This document shows, one piece after another, positions 44,053 to 52,391 of a DNA stretch of 64,000 nucleotides. The stretch covers positions 1,054,001-1,118,000 of the forward strand of contig NZ_JAVRHX010000001.1 in the NCBI RefSeq assembly GCF_031846345.1, written 5' to 3'. The stretch comes from Glaciecola petra (GTDB lineage Bacteria > Pseudomonadota > Gammaproteobacteria > Enterobacterales > Alteromonadaceae). Position 1 is the stretch's first letter. Each line of letters begins with the position of its first letter. The translations under genes and the position numbers were made by a program. The notes under the pieces were generated by a model. That model did not search any database and had not been told where the DNA came from. It saw only the letters and a list, made by a program, of their open reading frames with translations.

Positions 44053-44622
44053 GTGGCTAAAGTGTTTATAGATTCTTCTTCTTTACTGCAAGATTCTTTC
44101 AGAGTAGCGTCTAAAGTTTATCAAGACGGCTTTAGACCAGATTTCATTGTTGGCATCTGGCGAGGCGGCGCGCCTATTGGAATTGCCGTGCAAGAATTTT
44201 TTGAATATAAAAATGCGCCTACCGATCATATCGCAGTAAGAACGTCATCGTACTACGGTATAAATCAACAAAATAAAGAAATAAAAGTACATGGGCTACA
44301 CTATTTGGTAGAAAATGCGAATGCCAATGACAAACTGCTTATTGTCGATGATGTGTTTGATTCAGGAAGAAGTATAGAAGCGTTAATCAATCAAATTCAT
44401 GGCCTAATGCGATTAAATGCCCCTAAAGATATGCGTATTGCAACACCATATTATAAACCTAAAAACAATCGCACAATATCACAGATGGTTCCTGATTATT
44501 ACGTTCACGAAAGTGAAGAATGGTTAGTTTTCCCTCATGAGTTATCGGGCCTGACGAAAGAAGAAATAGTGGAAGGAAAACAAGAACTTAGCCCGATTCT
44601 AGATATATTATTCGAAGACTAA
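44053..44622 (+). CDS. Purine phosphoribosyltransferase (hypoxanthine/xanthine-guanine type)
   Basis: A 189-residue type I phosphoribosyltransferase. The PRPP-binding motif is LLIVDDVFDSGRS; the pyrophosphate loop is GIWRGGAPIG, and the hood segment WLVFPHEL is typical of purine salvage enzymes. Whether it prefers hypoxanthine, xanthine or guanine cannot be told. The start is GTG at 44053 with a weak ribosome binding site. It follows lolC by 74 bases where lolD would usually be. Confidence 0.82.
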   Translation: MAKVFIDSSSLLQDSFRVASKVYQDGFRPDFIVGIWRGGAPIGIAVQEFFEYKNAPTDHIAVRTSSYYGINQQNKEIKVHGLHYLVENANANDKLLIVDDVFDSGRSIEALINQIHGLMRLNAPKDMRIATPYYKPKNNRTISQMVPDYYVHESEEWLVFPHELSGLTKEEIVEGKQELSPILDILFED

Positions 44623-44632
44623 GATAAGATGA

Positions 44633-45283
44633 CTATTTTCCATCAATGTAAAATTTATCGCTAAAAGTTGCCACTAGGTCAGGTTTATAAACAATCAGAC
44701 AAGTCATACTGAAACCGTTGAAAAAAGCTTCTGGAAATATCATTAATATGGTCATTTGAGTGTAATTGTAGTAAACCACGTCCCAGGTGAAAATGCCATC
44801 GGCTAGATAATATGCGCTTAGCCCAAGCATTTTCAAAGCAATCGTCAATGCACCTGGGAAAAATGCACAAACAAAAATATACACAAAAAACTGTCGATAA
44901 ATACGATGAAAAGCGTACGAAAATACGGCATATGTTACGATTATCGGCAAAAATACGCCTATTAAACCATTTACACCAATCATCTGCCAAGTATCATTCC
45001 CAATTACTGTACTCATAATCAACACAAAACTACCTACTAGCATTGACCATCTGAAGCCTAATACTAGTGTGAGTGTAGATAACCATAAAAAATGAATAAT
45101 TAGACCGTCATGTATGCTAATTCTGAACAACCATAAAACGAAAACACAGGTGGCTGCACCAAATACAATATGTTGCCATTTTCGATCTGTCATTAGTCGA
45201 GTTAGTTCTGTCTTAGTAACTATATAAACTAGTCCAGCAGCAAATAACAAAACAGCAATCATTTGTAATAGGGTCATCGACAT
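44633..45283 (-). CDS. CbiM-like energy-coupling factor permease
   Basis: A 216-residue integral membrane protein with about six helices (for example 8-22, 40-58, 65-85, 100-125, 130-150, 175-200) and the segment IIHFLWLSTLTLVLGFRWS seen in stand-alone CbiM-type permeases. CbiM proteins take up cobalt or nickel, usually with CbiN, CbiQ and CbiO, none of which is here. The N-terminal metal-binding MHIPDG of true CbiM is absent. Substrate uncertain. Confidence 0.65.
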   Translation of the reverse strand: MSMTLLQMIAVLLFAAGLVYIVTKTELTRLMTDRKWQHIVFGAATCVFVLWLFRISIHDGLIIHFLWLSTLTLVLGFRWSMLVGSFVLIMSTVIGNDTWQMIGVNGLIGVFLPIIVTYAVFSYAFHRIYRQFFVYIFVCAFFPGALTIALKMLGLSAYYLADGIFTWDVVYYNYTQMTILMIFPEAFFNGFSMTCLIVYKPDLVATFSDKFYIDGK

Positions 45284-45556
45284 AATGAGAAATACTTCCT
45301 CCGGTTAAATATAGCGCCATCTTATGGGTATTACGCTAGATATTACTTCAAATTAAAGCGACTTATAATACAAGAGTAGCAAAAGGCAGAGAAATATGGG
45401 AATGCAGTATAAAAATTGGCATGTAATCTTTACTGAATAAGCACATCTACTTTTTACTAGCGGTCAATGTGCCTCAGTTTCTGCTTCTGTGGCATTAATA
45501 TCGGTTAAAGGTATAATGCCCGAATTCGCTAGCAATAAAGCCGGTTTAGCTTACCT
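45284..45556. other. Divergent region before the desulfurase fusion gene
   Basis: A gap of 273 bases between the CbiM-like gene and the fusion gene. It contains one good promoter toward the fusion gene (listed separately). I looked for a cobalamin riboswitch upstream of the CbiM-like gene and recognised none. Confidence 0.5.
45489..45517 (+). promoter_or_regulatory. Candidate promoter of the desulfurase fusion gene
   Basis: GTGGCA (45489-45494), 17 bases, and a perfect TATAAT (45512-45517). Predicted start near 45524, about 33 bases before the ATG. Confidence 0.5.
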
Positions 45557-47248
45557 ATGCCATCAGATTTCCGACAAGAGTTTCCGTTTTTCGAAAATAT
45601 AAAACTTGACTCTACCCCGCCAACAACTGTCTATTTAGATAGCGCGGCAACGAGTCAACGTATTAATTGTGCAATGACTGCTAGTGAAAATTATTACCGT
45701 CAATACAATGCAAATGTACACAGGGGTGCATACGAACTTGCTCAAAAAGCGACTAAGGTTTATGAACAAGCTCGTTCAAATATTGCAGAATTTATTGGCA
45801 GTAATGATAGTTCTACGCTTGTTTTTACAAGTGGTGCTACAGAAGCACTAAATTTGATTGCTAATGGTTTGACCCAAAACATGTTAAATGGAAAGCAAAT
45901 AGTAGTGTGCGAAAGTGAGCATCACGCTAATTTATTACCATGGCAAGTCTTAGCAAAACGATTTAATTTAAAGCTAACAAGAATACCCTTGGCAGAAAAT
46001 GGGCAGTTTGGTGAAGAGCAGTTACAATATGCTAAATCACTAATCACTGAAGATGTTGCATTATTGGCTATTGCTCATGCTTCTAATGCGTTGGGGAACA
46101 TTTACCCAGTTGAAACCTTATGCCATTTGGCAAAAAGCGCGAATGCTATATCTGTAATTGATGGTACCCAAGCTGCAGCCCATCTCGATATTAATGTGAC
46201 CAATATTAATTGTGATTTTTATGTGTTAAGTGGCCATAAAATGTACGCAGGTACAGGTGTTGGCGTTTTATATGGGCGTTTTGCCTTATTGCGTTTATTG
46301 ACACCTAGCAAGGTAGGGGGAGAAATGATAAGTCATGCCTCATTTGATAATTTTGAAGCACAAGAGCCGCCCCTAAAATTTGAAGCTGGAACGCCTAATA
46401 TTGCCGGTGTACTGAGCATGACAGAAGCTGCTTCTTTTTGTCGAGCTAATTTAAAGGCGATACAAAGTCACGAAAATGCTTTAGTCAATTATTTATATTC
46501 TCAGTTATCATCATTTAAACACATGCAAATATATGGCAATGAACAAAATTCCTTGCCTATTGTTGCTTTTAACTTGCTTCCATTTCACTGTAATGATCTA
46601 GCTTCCTATCTAGCGACTGAGGGCATAGCGGTTCGCGCTGGTCACCATTGTTGCATGCCATTAATGCAAACATTAAAAATTGAGGGTTGTGTGAGGGTTT
46701 CGATTGCTTGTTACAACACTTTTCAAGATGTGGACGACTTTATAGCCGCGCTAAGGCGATTTGTCGAATATATGACCGTTAGCGATAAAGAGAATCTATC
46801 AACTCAAACAACAACAAGCACAGGCAGTGATTTACACATTTCAACAGAAGCGCATACAAGTTGTAGCGATACAGAGAAACAATTACTAGCGATAGATAAT
46901 TGGAATGAAAAACATCGTCAACTATTACTTATTAGTCGACACTTACCGATTTTGCCGCCTCAAGCGCGTACTGAAATAAATAAGGTCAGTGGATGTGAAT
47001 CATCTGTTTGGCTGGCGTCATACAAGGGGCCTGCAAATAACTATCGTTTCCTTGCGTATTCAAATAGTAAAATTATACGAGGACTGTTGTTTGTCATCTT
47101 GGATAAAATAAATACACTTAACACGCAAACTATTGCTGAATTTGATATCGAAATGTATCTGACCTATTTGGGTTTATTCAAATTTTTCAGTAAAGGCAGA
47201 AGAGACGGCATTAGGCAAGTTATTAGACGGATACAAGAGGAAGTATGA
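45557..47248 (+). CDS. CsdA/SufS-type cysteine desulfurase fused to a SufE/CsdE domain
   Basis: A 563-residue fusion. Residues 1-405 form a class V aminotransferase cysteine desulfurase: PLP lysine in LSGHKMYAG (Lys228), substrate Arg region, and the persulfide cysteine in GHHCCMPL (Cys365 by alignment with GHHC/GQHC). Residues about 406-442 are a Ser/Thr-rich linker. Residues 443-563 match CsdE/SufE: WNEKHRQLLLISRHLP, the acceptor cysteine in VSGCESSVWL (Cys480) and KIIRGLLFVIL. In E. coli CsdA and CsdE are separate proteins that pass sulfur as a persulfide. There is no stop or frameshift between the parts. No suf or isc scaffold genes adjoin. Confidence 0.92.
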   Translation: MPSDFRQEFPFFENIKLDSTPPTTVYLDSAATSQRINCAMTASENYYRQYNANVHRGAYELAQKATKVYEQARSNIAEFIGSNDSSTLVFTSGATEALNLIANGLTQNMLNGKQIVVCESEHHANLLPWQVLAKRFNLKLTRIPLAENGQFGEEQLQYAKSLITEDVALLAIAHASNALGNIYPVETLCHLAKSANAISVIDGTQAAAHLDINVTNINCDFYVLSGHKMYAGTGVGVLYGRFALLRLLTPSKVGGEMISHASFDNFEAQEPPLKFEAGTPNIAGVLSMTEAASFCRANLKAIQSHENALVNYLYSQLSSFKHMQIYGNEQNSLPIVAFNLLPFHCNDLASYLATEGIAVRAGHHCCMPLMQTLKIEGCVRVSIACYNTFQDVDDFIAALRRFVEYMTVSDKENLSTQTTTSTGSDLHISTEAHTSCSDTEKQLLAIDNWNEKHRQLLLISRHLPILPPQARTEINKVSGCESSVWLASYKGPANNYRFLAYSNSKIIRGLLFVILDKINTLNTQTIAEFDIEMYLTYLGLFKFFSKGRRDGIRQVIRRIQEEV

Positions 47249-47265
47249 TTGTTAATATAAGACGT

Positions 47266-47280
47266 AAACACGGTGTTTAA
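47266..47280. repeat. 15-bp interrupted palindrome
   Basis: TAAACAC-G-GTGTTTA, perfect on both arms, 18 bases after the stop of the fusion gene and 62 before the isomerase ATG. It could be an operator for the isomerase gene or a weak AT-rich hairpin (AAAGTTTT follows). Confidence 0.3.
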
Positions 47281-47341
47281 AGTTTTATCTTAATGATAAT
47301 ATTCGACAACTAATTTTTAATACCTTTAAAGAGACAAATAA

Positions 47342-47977
47342 ATGAAAATTGCTTTGATGATGGAAAATAGCCAAGCTGGTAAAAATCCTATAGTTAACGA
47401 TGCTTTGATGAGCGTAGCTGATCCACTTGGACATCAGGTGTTTAACGTGGGTATGAATAGTGAAACTGACCATCATTTGACATATATACATTTAGGAATA
47501 ATGGCGAGCCTACTATTGAATACAAAATCCGTTGATTTTGTTATAGCGGGTTGTGGCACTGGTCAAGGCGCAATGATGTCTCTTAATTTACACCCAGGTG
47601 TTTTTTGTGGTTATTGCTTAGATCCTTCTGACGCGTTTTTGTTTAATCAAATAAACAATGGGAATGCTCTGGCATTGGCATTTGCAAAAGGTTTTGGTTG
47701 GGGTGCTGAACTTAATGTGAAATATATGTTTGAAAAAGCATTAACAGGGGAGCGTGGAGCGGGTTATCCAAAAGAAAGAAAAGCACCACAAGTTGAAAAT
47801 GCGGGTATTTTAGCTCAGGTAAAAGCGTCAATGTTAAAAAGTGATTATGTAGATGTGCTGAAAAGTATTGACCAAGATTTGGTAAAAACGGCTGTATCAG
47901 GTGAGCGTTTTCAAGCATGTTTATTTGAAAATAGTCAAGACCCTAAAATTACTGAATACATAAAAAGTTTACTTTAA
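47342..47977 (+). CDS. RpiB/LacA/LacB family isomerase
   Basis: A 211-residue protein whose N-terminal 145 residues match ribose-5-phosphate isomerase B. The active-site loop is AGCGTGQGAMMS (Cys71) and the anion-hole region is NNGNALALAF. It is longer than RpiB (about 150) by a C-terminal helical extension. Relatives of this size include DhuI-type isomerases of unsaturated-uronate degradation, so the substrate may be a sugar acid rather than a pentose phosphate. The ATG at 47342 has AAGAGACA upstream. Confidence 0.75.
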   Translation: MKIALMMENSQAGKNPIVNDALMSVADPLGHQVFNVGMNSETDHHLTYIHLGIMASLLLNTKSVDFVIAGCGTGQGAMMSLNLHPGVFCGYCLDPSDAFLFNQINNGNALALAFAKGFGWGAELNVKYMFEKALTGERGAGYPKERKAPQVENAGILAQVKASMLKSDYVDVLKSIDQDLVKTAVSGERFQACLFENSQDPKITEYIKSLL

Positions 47978-47986
47978 TCCGGATAA

Positions 47987-49306
47987 TCATCTGTTTTTTG
48001 CTTCAATCCATTGGCTCATATATTTGCTCGCCAAAAATAGTTTGTTCCACAGGATCGATTGCACAAATAAATGTTGTCGATGGGTTTGTATATTCTGAAC
48101 CGTCGACTGTAATACTGATAATAAACCTTTTTTAGCATGTTCACTGCTAGCGATATGATCTTCTAATGTTAGTTTTGCATGGCTGTGAGCTAATGACCAA
48201 GAATCTTGATTTGTATATAAAGCTACCGCTGCATCAATAAATGATTTGTTGTTTTCACAAATAGCGCCAGGCCATGTTTCACAAGGTATACCTTCAGCTC
48301 CTATGGGGCTGGTAACACTCGGTGTTCCGGTCATTATGGCGTCTAGCAGTTTCCCTTTGACGCCTGCTCCGTATGGAATCGGTGCCAACATCACTTTTGC
48401 TCGACTAATCACTTCAAATTGATCAGGAGCTTGATCATACACATGCAAACCAATCTTTGGTTTAGCATAGTGTTTAGCCTTTGGCGACAAATAGGAACCA
48501 TAAACATGACAACTGATTTTGGGTTCTACATGCTTCAGTTTGTCATATATCGCTGGCCATAAATGTTCACTCAATAGTTTAAGACTATCAACATTAGGGG
48601 CATGACGATAACTGCCAATAAACATAAAGTCTTGTCTTTGTTCAAATGTGCGTATTGGTTTATGTTCGTGTTTACTATTAAAACAATAGGCGGAGGTAGA
48701 ATCGATAAAAAAAGCATGATGAAACAATTGCTTTTGTGGTATTGCAAATAATGAATGCAATAAGTTAGCTTCAAAGTCTGAAAGAAGAAGGGTGATATCA
48801 GCTTGATATATGCAAGCAAGTTCCCTTGCAAATACAGAGTTTTCGCCGCAAAGTAGGGTTAGTTCGTTACAAATATCATTACTTTGCATAAAATTATGGT
48901 GTTCACAATGGCTGTCAAATTTATGAAGAGTAGACTGCTTATGGAGCATTTGACGTGCTTGTCTTAAAAAATGTAAGTCTTCTGCATCAAGCACTAATAA
49001 AGCGTCTGGGCACTGCTCTTTCACTCGCCAAGCAAATTGTTCAAAACACATGAAACGGTCAAAAATGACAAGGTCAGGATTTATTGTCTGCACTTGCTTG
49101 TTAAAACTTTCACAATTTAATTTACATGAAAAACAGCTTACGCCTTCACTATTTAAATCGAAGGAGTTGGGTGTTGTTTCTGCCGCACTGCAAAAATGGA
49201 CATGATAACCCGCTGCCAAGCAGGACTGAATATAACTTAATATATTTTGCCCCGCGGCACTTGAGCGTGGCTCTGGCCAAACAAAACCTATAAATAAAAC
49301 CTGCAA
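47987..49306 (-). CDS. GT-B glycosyltransferase
   Basis: A 439-residue protein with two Rossmann-like halves. The N-terminal half begins VLFIGFVWPEPRSSAAG; the C-terminal half has FIGSYRHAPN and the donor-site block KLLDAIMTGTPSVTSPIGAEGI, as in family 4-like glycosyltransferases. It probably adds a sugar to a surface polysaccharide or glycolipid; donor and acceptor unknown. The start is TTG at 49306 with AAGGA eight bases upstream. No other polysaccharide genes adjoin, which is unusual. Confidence 0.8.
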   Translation of the reverse strand: MQVLFIGFVWPEPRSSAAGQNILSYIQSCLAAGYHVHFCSAAETTPNSFDLNSEGVSCFSCKLNCESFNKQVQTINPDLVIFDRFMCFEQFAWRVKEQCPDALLVLDAEDLHFLRQARQMLHKQSTLHKFDSHCEHHNFMQSNDICNELTLLCGENSVFARELACIYQADITLLLSDFEANLLHSLFAIPQKQLFHHAFFIDSTSAYCFNSKHEHKPIRTFEQRQDFMFIGSYRHAPNVDSLKLLSEHLWPAIYDKLKHVEPKISCHVYGSYLSPKAKHYAKPKIGLHVYDQAPDQFEVISRAKVMLAPIPYGAGVKGKLLDAIMTGTPSVTSPIGAEGIPCETWPGAICENNKSFIDAAVALYTNQDSWSLAHSHAKLTLEDHIASSEHAKKGLLSVLQSTVQNIQTHRQHLFVQSILWNKLFLASKYMSQWIEAKNR

Positions 49307-49343
49307 CTATACTATCCTTGGTATATGGAATATGAATTGAGTA

Positions 49344-50432
49344 ATGATAACAGGACAACCAAACGATATGCCAATTTCTAAATTAACACAAAATAACAGT
49401 ATAGATGTTAGCGCAGAGCATGTGATATTAGGCGCAGGTCTAATTGGATGTTATTTAGGAGCCGCATTTATTCATGCATCTCAAAAGGTGACCTTAATTG
49501 CAAGGGAGAAGTTTGCAGACCAACTAAATAATAATTATTCAATTAGCGACTATGAAGGTAATAATCTAGTCATCGATTCTTTGCCAAAAATTGTGTCCCC
49601 TGAAGATGCAAACGTTTTGTCGCCACCAGCAGATTTTTTGTGGTTAACGATAAAGTGCTTAGCGCTTGAAAGTGCTATCAAAGTCATAAAGCGTTGTGTT
49701 GGACCAAATACGATTATTGTCTGTTGTCAGAACGGAGTTGAAAATCATAAAGTTATACAGCAGGCATTTCCTGATCATCGAGTCATAAGAGCAATGGTCC
49801 CATTTAATGTCATAAACGATGAAGTAGGTCATTTTCATAGAGGCTCTGAAGGCGATTTTGTCATTGAGCATATAGATACCATTGGTGATGAGGTGAAATG
49901 GCTGTCAAGACAATTAGATTCGGCCTTTCTCCCTACACAGATAACTTACGATATGACCGCTTTGCAATGGGCTAAACTACAACTCAATTTAGGAAATGCA
50001 GTCAACGCATTAGCAAACGTACCGGTAAAAACAATGTTAACTAACAGGCTTTATCGAAAATTGCTAGCTAAACTCATGATAGAACTACTATTTATTGTAA
50101 ATAAAAAGAAAATAAAACTACCGAAAATCGCAAATCTGCCGAATAAGTGGATACCATTTGTATTAGTTTTGCCAGATTTTTTGTTTGAAAGAGTCGCCCA
50201 CAAAATGTTGGAGATAGACCCAAAGGTCAGAACAAGTATGTGGTGGGATTTGCAGCAAAAAAAATTGACTGAAATTGACTATCTTAATGGATTAGTCGTG
50301 TCACATTCAAAGGCCCTCGGCGGCGAATCGGTTTTTAACGACTACGTTGTTAAACAGGTTAAAAGACGAGAGCGTGGAATTGATATCGATTCAGAGCAAA
50401 TACTAGCTGAAATAACAGAATTACTTAAATAA
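49344..50432 (+). CDS. 2-dehydropantoate 2-reductase family protein
   Basis: A 362-residue NADP-dependent reductase. The Rossmann motif is LGAGLIGCYLGA near residue 30, then CQNGVENHKV and the C-terminal helical domain with LQWAKLQLNLGNAVNAL, containing the catalytic Lys-Asn pattern of ketopantoate reductases. At 362 residues it is longer than PanE (about 300), so it may be a paralogue with another alpha-keto-acid substrate. Start uncertain between ATG 49344 and ATG 49368. Divergent from the glycosyltransferase gene with only 37 bases between. Confidence 0.82.
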   Translation: MITGQPNDMPISKLTQNNSIDVSAEHVILGAGLIGCYLGAAFIHASQKVTLIAREKFADQLNNNYSISDYEGNNLVIDSLPKIVSPEDANVLSPPADFLWLTIKCLALESAIKVIKRCVGPNTIIVCCQNGVENHKVIQQAFPDHRVIRAMVPFNVINDEVGHFHRGSEGDFVIEHIDTIGDEVKWLSRQLDSAFLPTQITYDMTALQWAKLQLNLGNAVNALANVPVKTMLTNRLYRKLLAKLMIELLFIVNKKKIKLPKIANLPNKWIPFVLVLPDFLFERVAHKMLEIDPKVRTSMWWDLQQKKLTEIDYLNGLVVSHSKALGGESVFNDYVVKQVKRRERGIDIDSEQILAEITELLK

Positions 50433-50482
50433 CAATACACTATTTGTAAAAGCATAGTGTGTTAGGGACCAAGAAGAATCAT

Positions 50483-51328
50483 ATGAACGCAATAGAGTAT
50501 GCACAAAAAGCGAACGAACTTTATTCAGTACCTAATACTGCAAATCAATTGCGGTTACTTTTTGAAAAAGACGATTCAACAATGAAGGATATCTCTCATG
50601 TTGTCTCTACCGATCCCGGTTTGGCAGTACATTTATTAAAATATGCAAATAGCCCCATATTTAGGTTTGAACGCAAAATCGAGTCTCTTGAAAAAGCCAT
50701 CCAAGTCATTGGCGTTAAATCCGTGTATGAATTTGCCCTTGTGTTTGGTATGAGTAATATGCTTACCAGAGAGCATATGAAATACATCGATATAGATAAG
50801 TTCTGGAAACAAAGTATTTTATGCGCTTTGTTTGGCGTATTCTTTGCTAAAAAGTGTAAAGAAAAAGACGTATCCAGATTATACACTAGCGGCTTACTAC
50901 ACAATGTAGGTGAACTTGCTGTGTTAAGAGTGACACCTACTATCGTTCGTGAATGCAACCGTTTGAATGAGGATTTATTACCTAAGCAATGCCAAGAGGA
51001 AGTATTGGGTTTTAGTTTTGCAGAAGTATCGGCATCCCTTATGCAACGCTGGTTAATACCTGATATTTTAGTTTCAACGATCGCTATGCAACATCATGAT
51101 GACTTGCCAGCGGTTACGGTTGAGTCTCAGATCATTCAATTGTCGTATAGTTTAGCGGTAACCCAAACCTTCGATGAGTTTTACAATTTGCGTCACCACA
51201 TACCTGCGTTTTTATATGAGAGTCTACATTTAAGTTTGGAGGATATTTCTGAAGCAATAGAAAATACCCAAGAAGAATTCGAAGCCTTGTCCTCTCTATT
51301 TAAAATGAGTGAACCAAAAGCGGCTTAA
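50483..51328 (+). CDS. HDOD domain protein
   Basis: A 281-residue stand-alone HDOD protein: VSTDPGLAVHLLKYANSP, IQVIGVKSVYEFAL and SGLLHNVGELAV, followed by MQHHDDLP. The catalytic HD pair of true HD-GYP enzymes is missing, so it is likely a signalling or scaffold protein. I prefer the ATG at 50483 (AAGAAG upstream) over the GTG at 50459. It follows the reductase gene with a 50-base gap. Confidence 0.82.
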   Translation: MNAIEYAQKANELYSVPNTANQLRLLFEKDDSTMKDISHVVSTDPGLAVHLLKYANSPIFRFERKIESLEKAIQVIGVKSVYEFALVFGMSNMLTREHMKYIDIDKFWKQSILCALFGVFFAKKCKEKDVSRLYTSGLLHNVGELAVLRVTPTIVRECNRLNEDLLPKQCQEEVLGFSFAEVSASLMQRWLIPDILVSTIAMQHHDDLPAVTVESQIIQLSYSLAVTQTFDEFYNLRHHIPAFLYESLHLSLEDISEAIENTQEEFEALSSLFKMSEPKAA

Positions 51329-51353
51329 TACTGACATTTAACCAATAATAGCC

Positions 51354-52157
51354 TTAATCAAATACGGCCACTGTTTGTCGCGATAAGGCGATCACTTCAT
51401 CATGACTATCCCATATAGTCGCTTCTGTGTGAGCGTAACCGCCAGCAGCTTGTCTTGTATTAACCTTATAGGCAAACCAATCTTCAGGATTAAGGGGACG
51501 ATGTGGATGAATAAACTCAAGGTTCCACGAAACAGTACTAGCAGGGGCTGGCCATCTTAACATTTGTAAAACAGTGGGTGGCCACGCATCTATAATACCA
51601 ATGATATGTGCGTCGCTTAAGGTTTTTGGTGTTGTTTTATAACGCATCCACCCATGAATATGACTTGCTTTTTGCCCTGTGAATGGAACGCCACCATCAG
51701 TAAACGCTAATTCAAAATGTTTTAGAAACTTTGGCGTAACCTTTGGGATTTGTGGAATAAACTTGCCTTTTTTAGGTAAAGGCATATTTGAAACTTCGTG
51801 GTTAAGTACTTCAATTTTAGACTCACGGCTTTGACCAAAGCAAAATTGTGAAACTACACAAATTTTACCGTCTTGAATAGCTCGCGCCTGCACCTGACTT
51901 ACATTTTTTCCAGCACGAATAATTTCTACCGAAATTGTAAAGGCTTGTTGAGACAAAAGCGGGCCGACGAAATTACAAGTCATCGATCGTAATAATCTTT
52001 CGTTATCAACATATGGTTTAGCCGCTGCGTATAACAATGCGGCTGAGAGGCCTCCATAAATCGTGCGTCCTTGCGACCAATCTTTTTCAACTATGATAGG
52101 AGTATCGCTAGTATTAATCACATTAGCAGCTAAGCTAATATAGTCATCTATATTCAT
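51354..52157 (-). CDS. Acyl-CoA thioesterase (TesB-like double hotdog)
   Basis: A 267-residue double-hotdog protein: the N-terminal half has DWSQGRTIYGGLSAALL, the C-terminal half FAYKVNTRQAAGGYAHTEATIWD with the segment used for catalysis in TesB-like thioesterases. It probably hydrolyses acyl-CoAs. Upstream lies a FadR-like operator and, divergently, an MFS transporter gene, consistent with control by fatty acids. Confidence 0.8.
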   Translation of the reverse strand: MNIDDYISLAANVINTSDTPIIVEKDWSQGRTIYGGLSAALLYAAAKPYVDNERLLRSMTCNFVGPLLSQQAFTISVEIIRAGKNVSQVQARAIQDGKICVVSQFCFGQSRESKIEVLNHEVSNMPLPKKGKFIPQIPKVTPKFLKHFELAFTDGGVPFTGQKASHIHGWMRYKTTPKTLSDAHIIGIIDAWPPTVLQMLRWPAPASTVSWNLEFIHPHRPLNPEDWFAYKVNTRQAAGGYAHTEATIWDSHDEVIALSRQTVAVFD

Positions 52158-52171
52158 AAATATGCCATTTC

Positions 52172-52189
52172 AACTGGTCTGATTTGTTA
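52172..52189. promoter_or_regulatory. FadR-like operator
   Basis: AACTGGTCTGATTTGTTA matches the enterobacterial FadR consensus (ANCTGGTCNGACNTGTT) with one mismatch. It lies 14 bases before the thioesterase ATG and about 200 bases before the divergent MFS gene. FadR orthologues occur in Vibrio and several Alteromonadales; none is encoded in this window. Confidence 0.5.
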
Positions 52190-52267
52190 AATTGTTGTTT
52201 ATATTTCTCAAATAGGCAAGTAAATAACATCACTTTGTTTATCAGTTATGTCAATATTCACAAATAA

Positions 52268-52296
52268 TTTACATAAATTGGTGTTTGCTTGATAAA
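52268..52296 (+). promoter_or_regulatory. Candidate promoter of the MFS gene
   Basis: TTTACA (52268-52273), 17 bases, GATAAA (52291-52296). A reasonable but not strong sigma-70-like pair, giving a leader of about 90 bases. Confidence 0.35.
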
Positions 52297-52391
52297 TACG
52301 TGATTCTTAACGAGGATGTAAATACCGCATGCTCGCATAAAAATATGTATTTAGCACAACTTAATAATAATAATGATAGGGACTAATATCC

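Noticed and set aside
45284..45480. Possible cobalamin riboswitch upstream of the CbiM-like gene
   Set aside because: I could not recognise the conserved B12-box or the typical stems.
50596..50958. 120-codon minus-strand frame inside the HDOD gene
   Set aside because: Antisense shadow; the plus-strand HDOD domain is clear.
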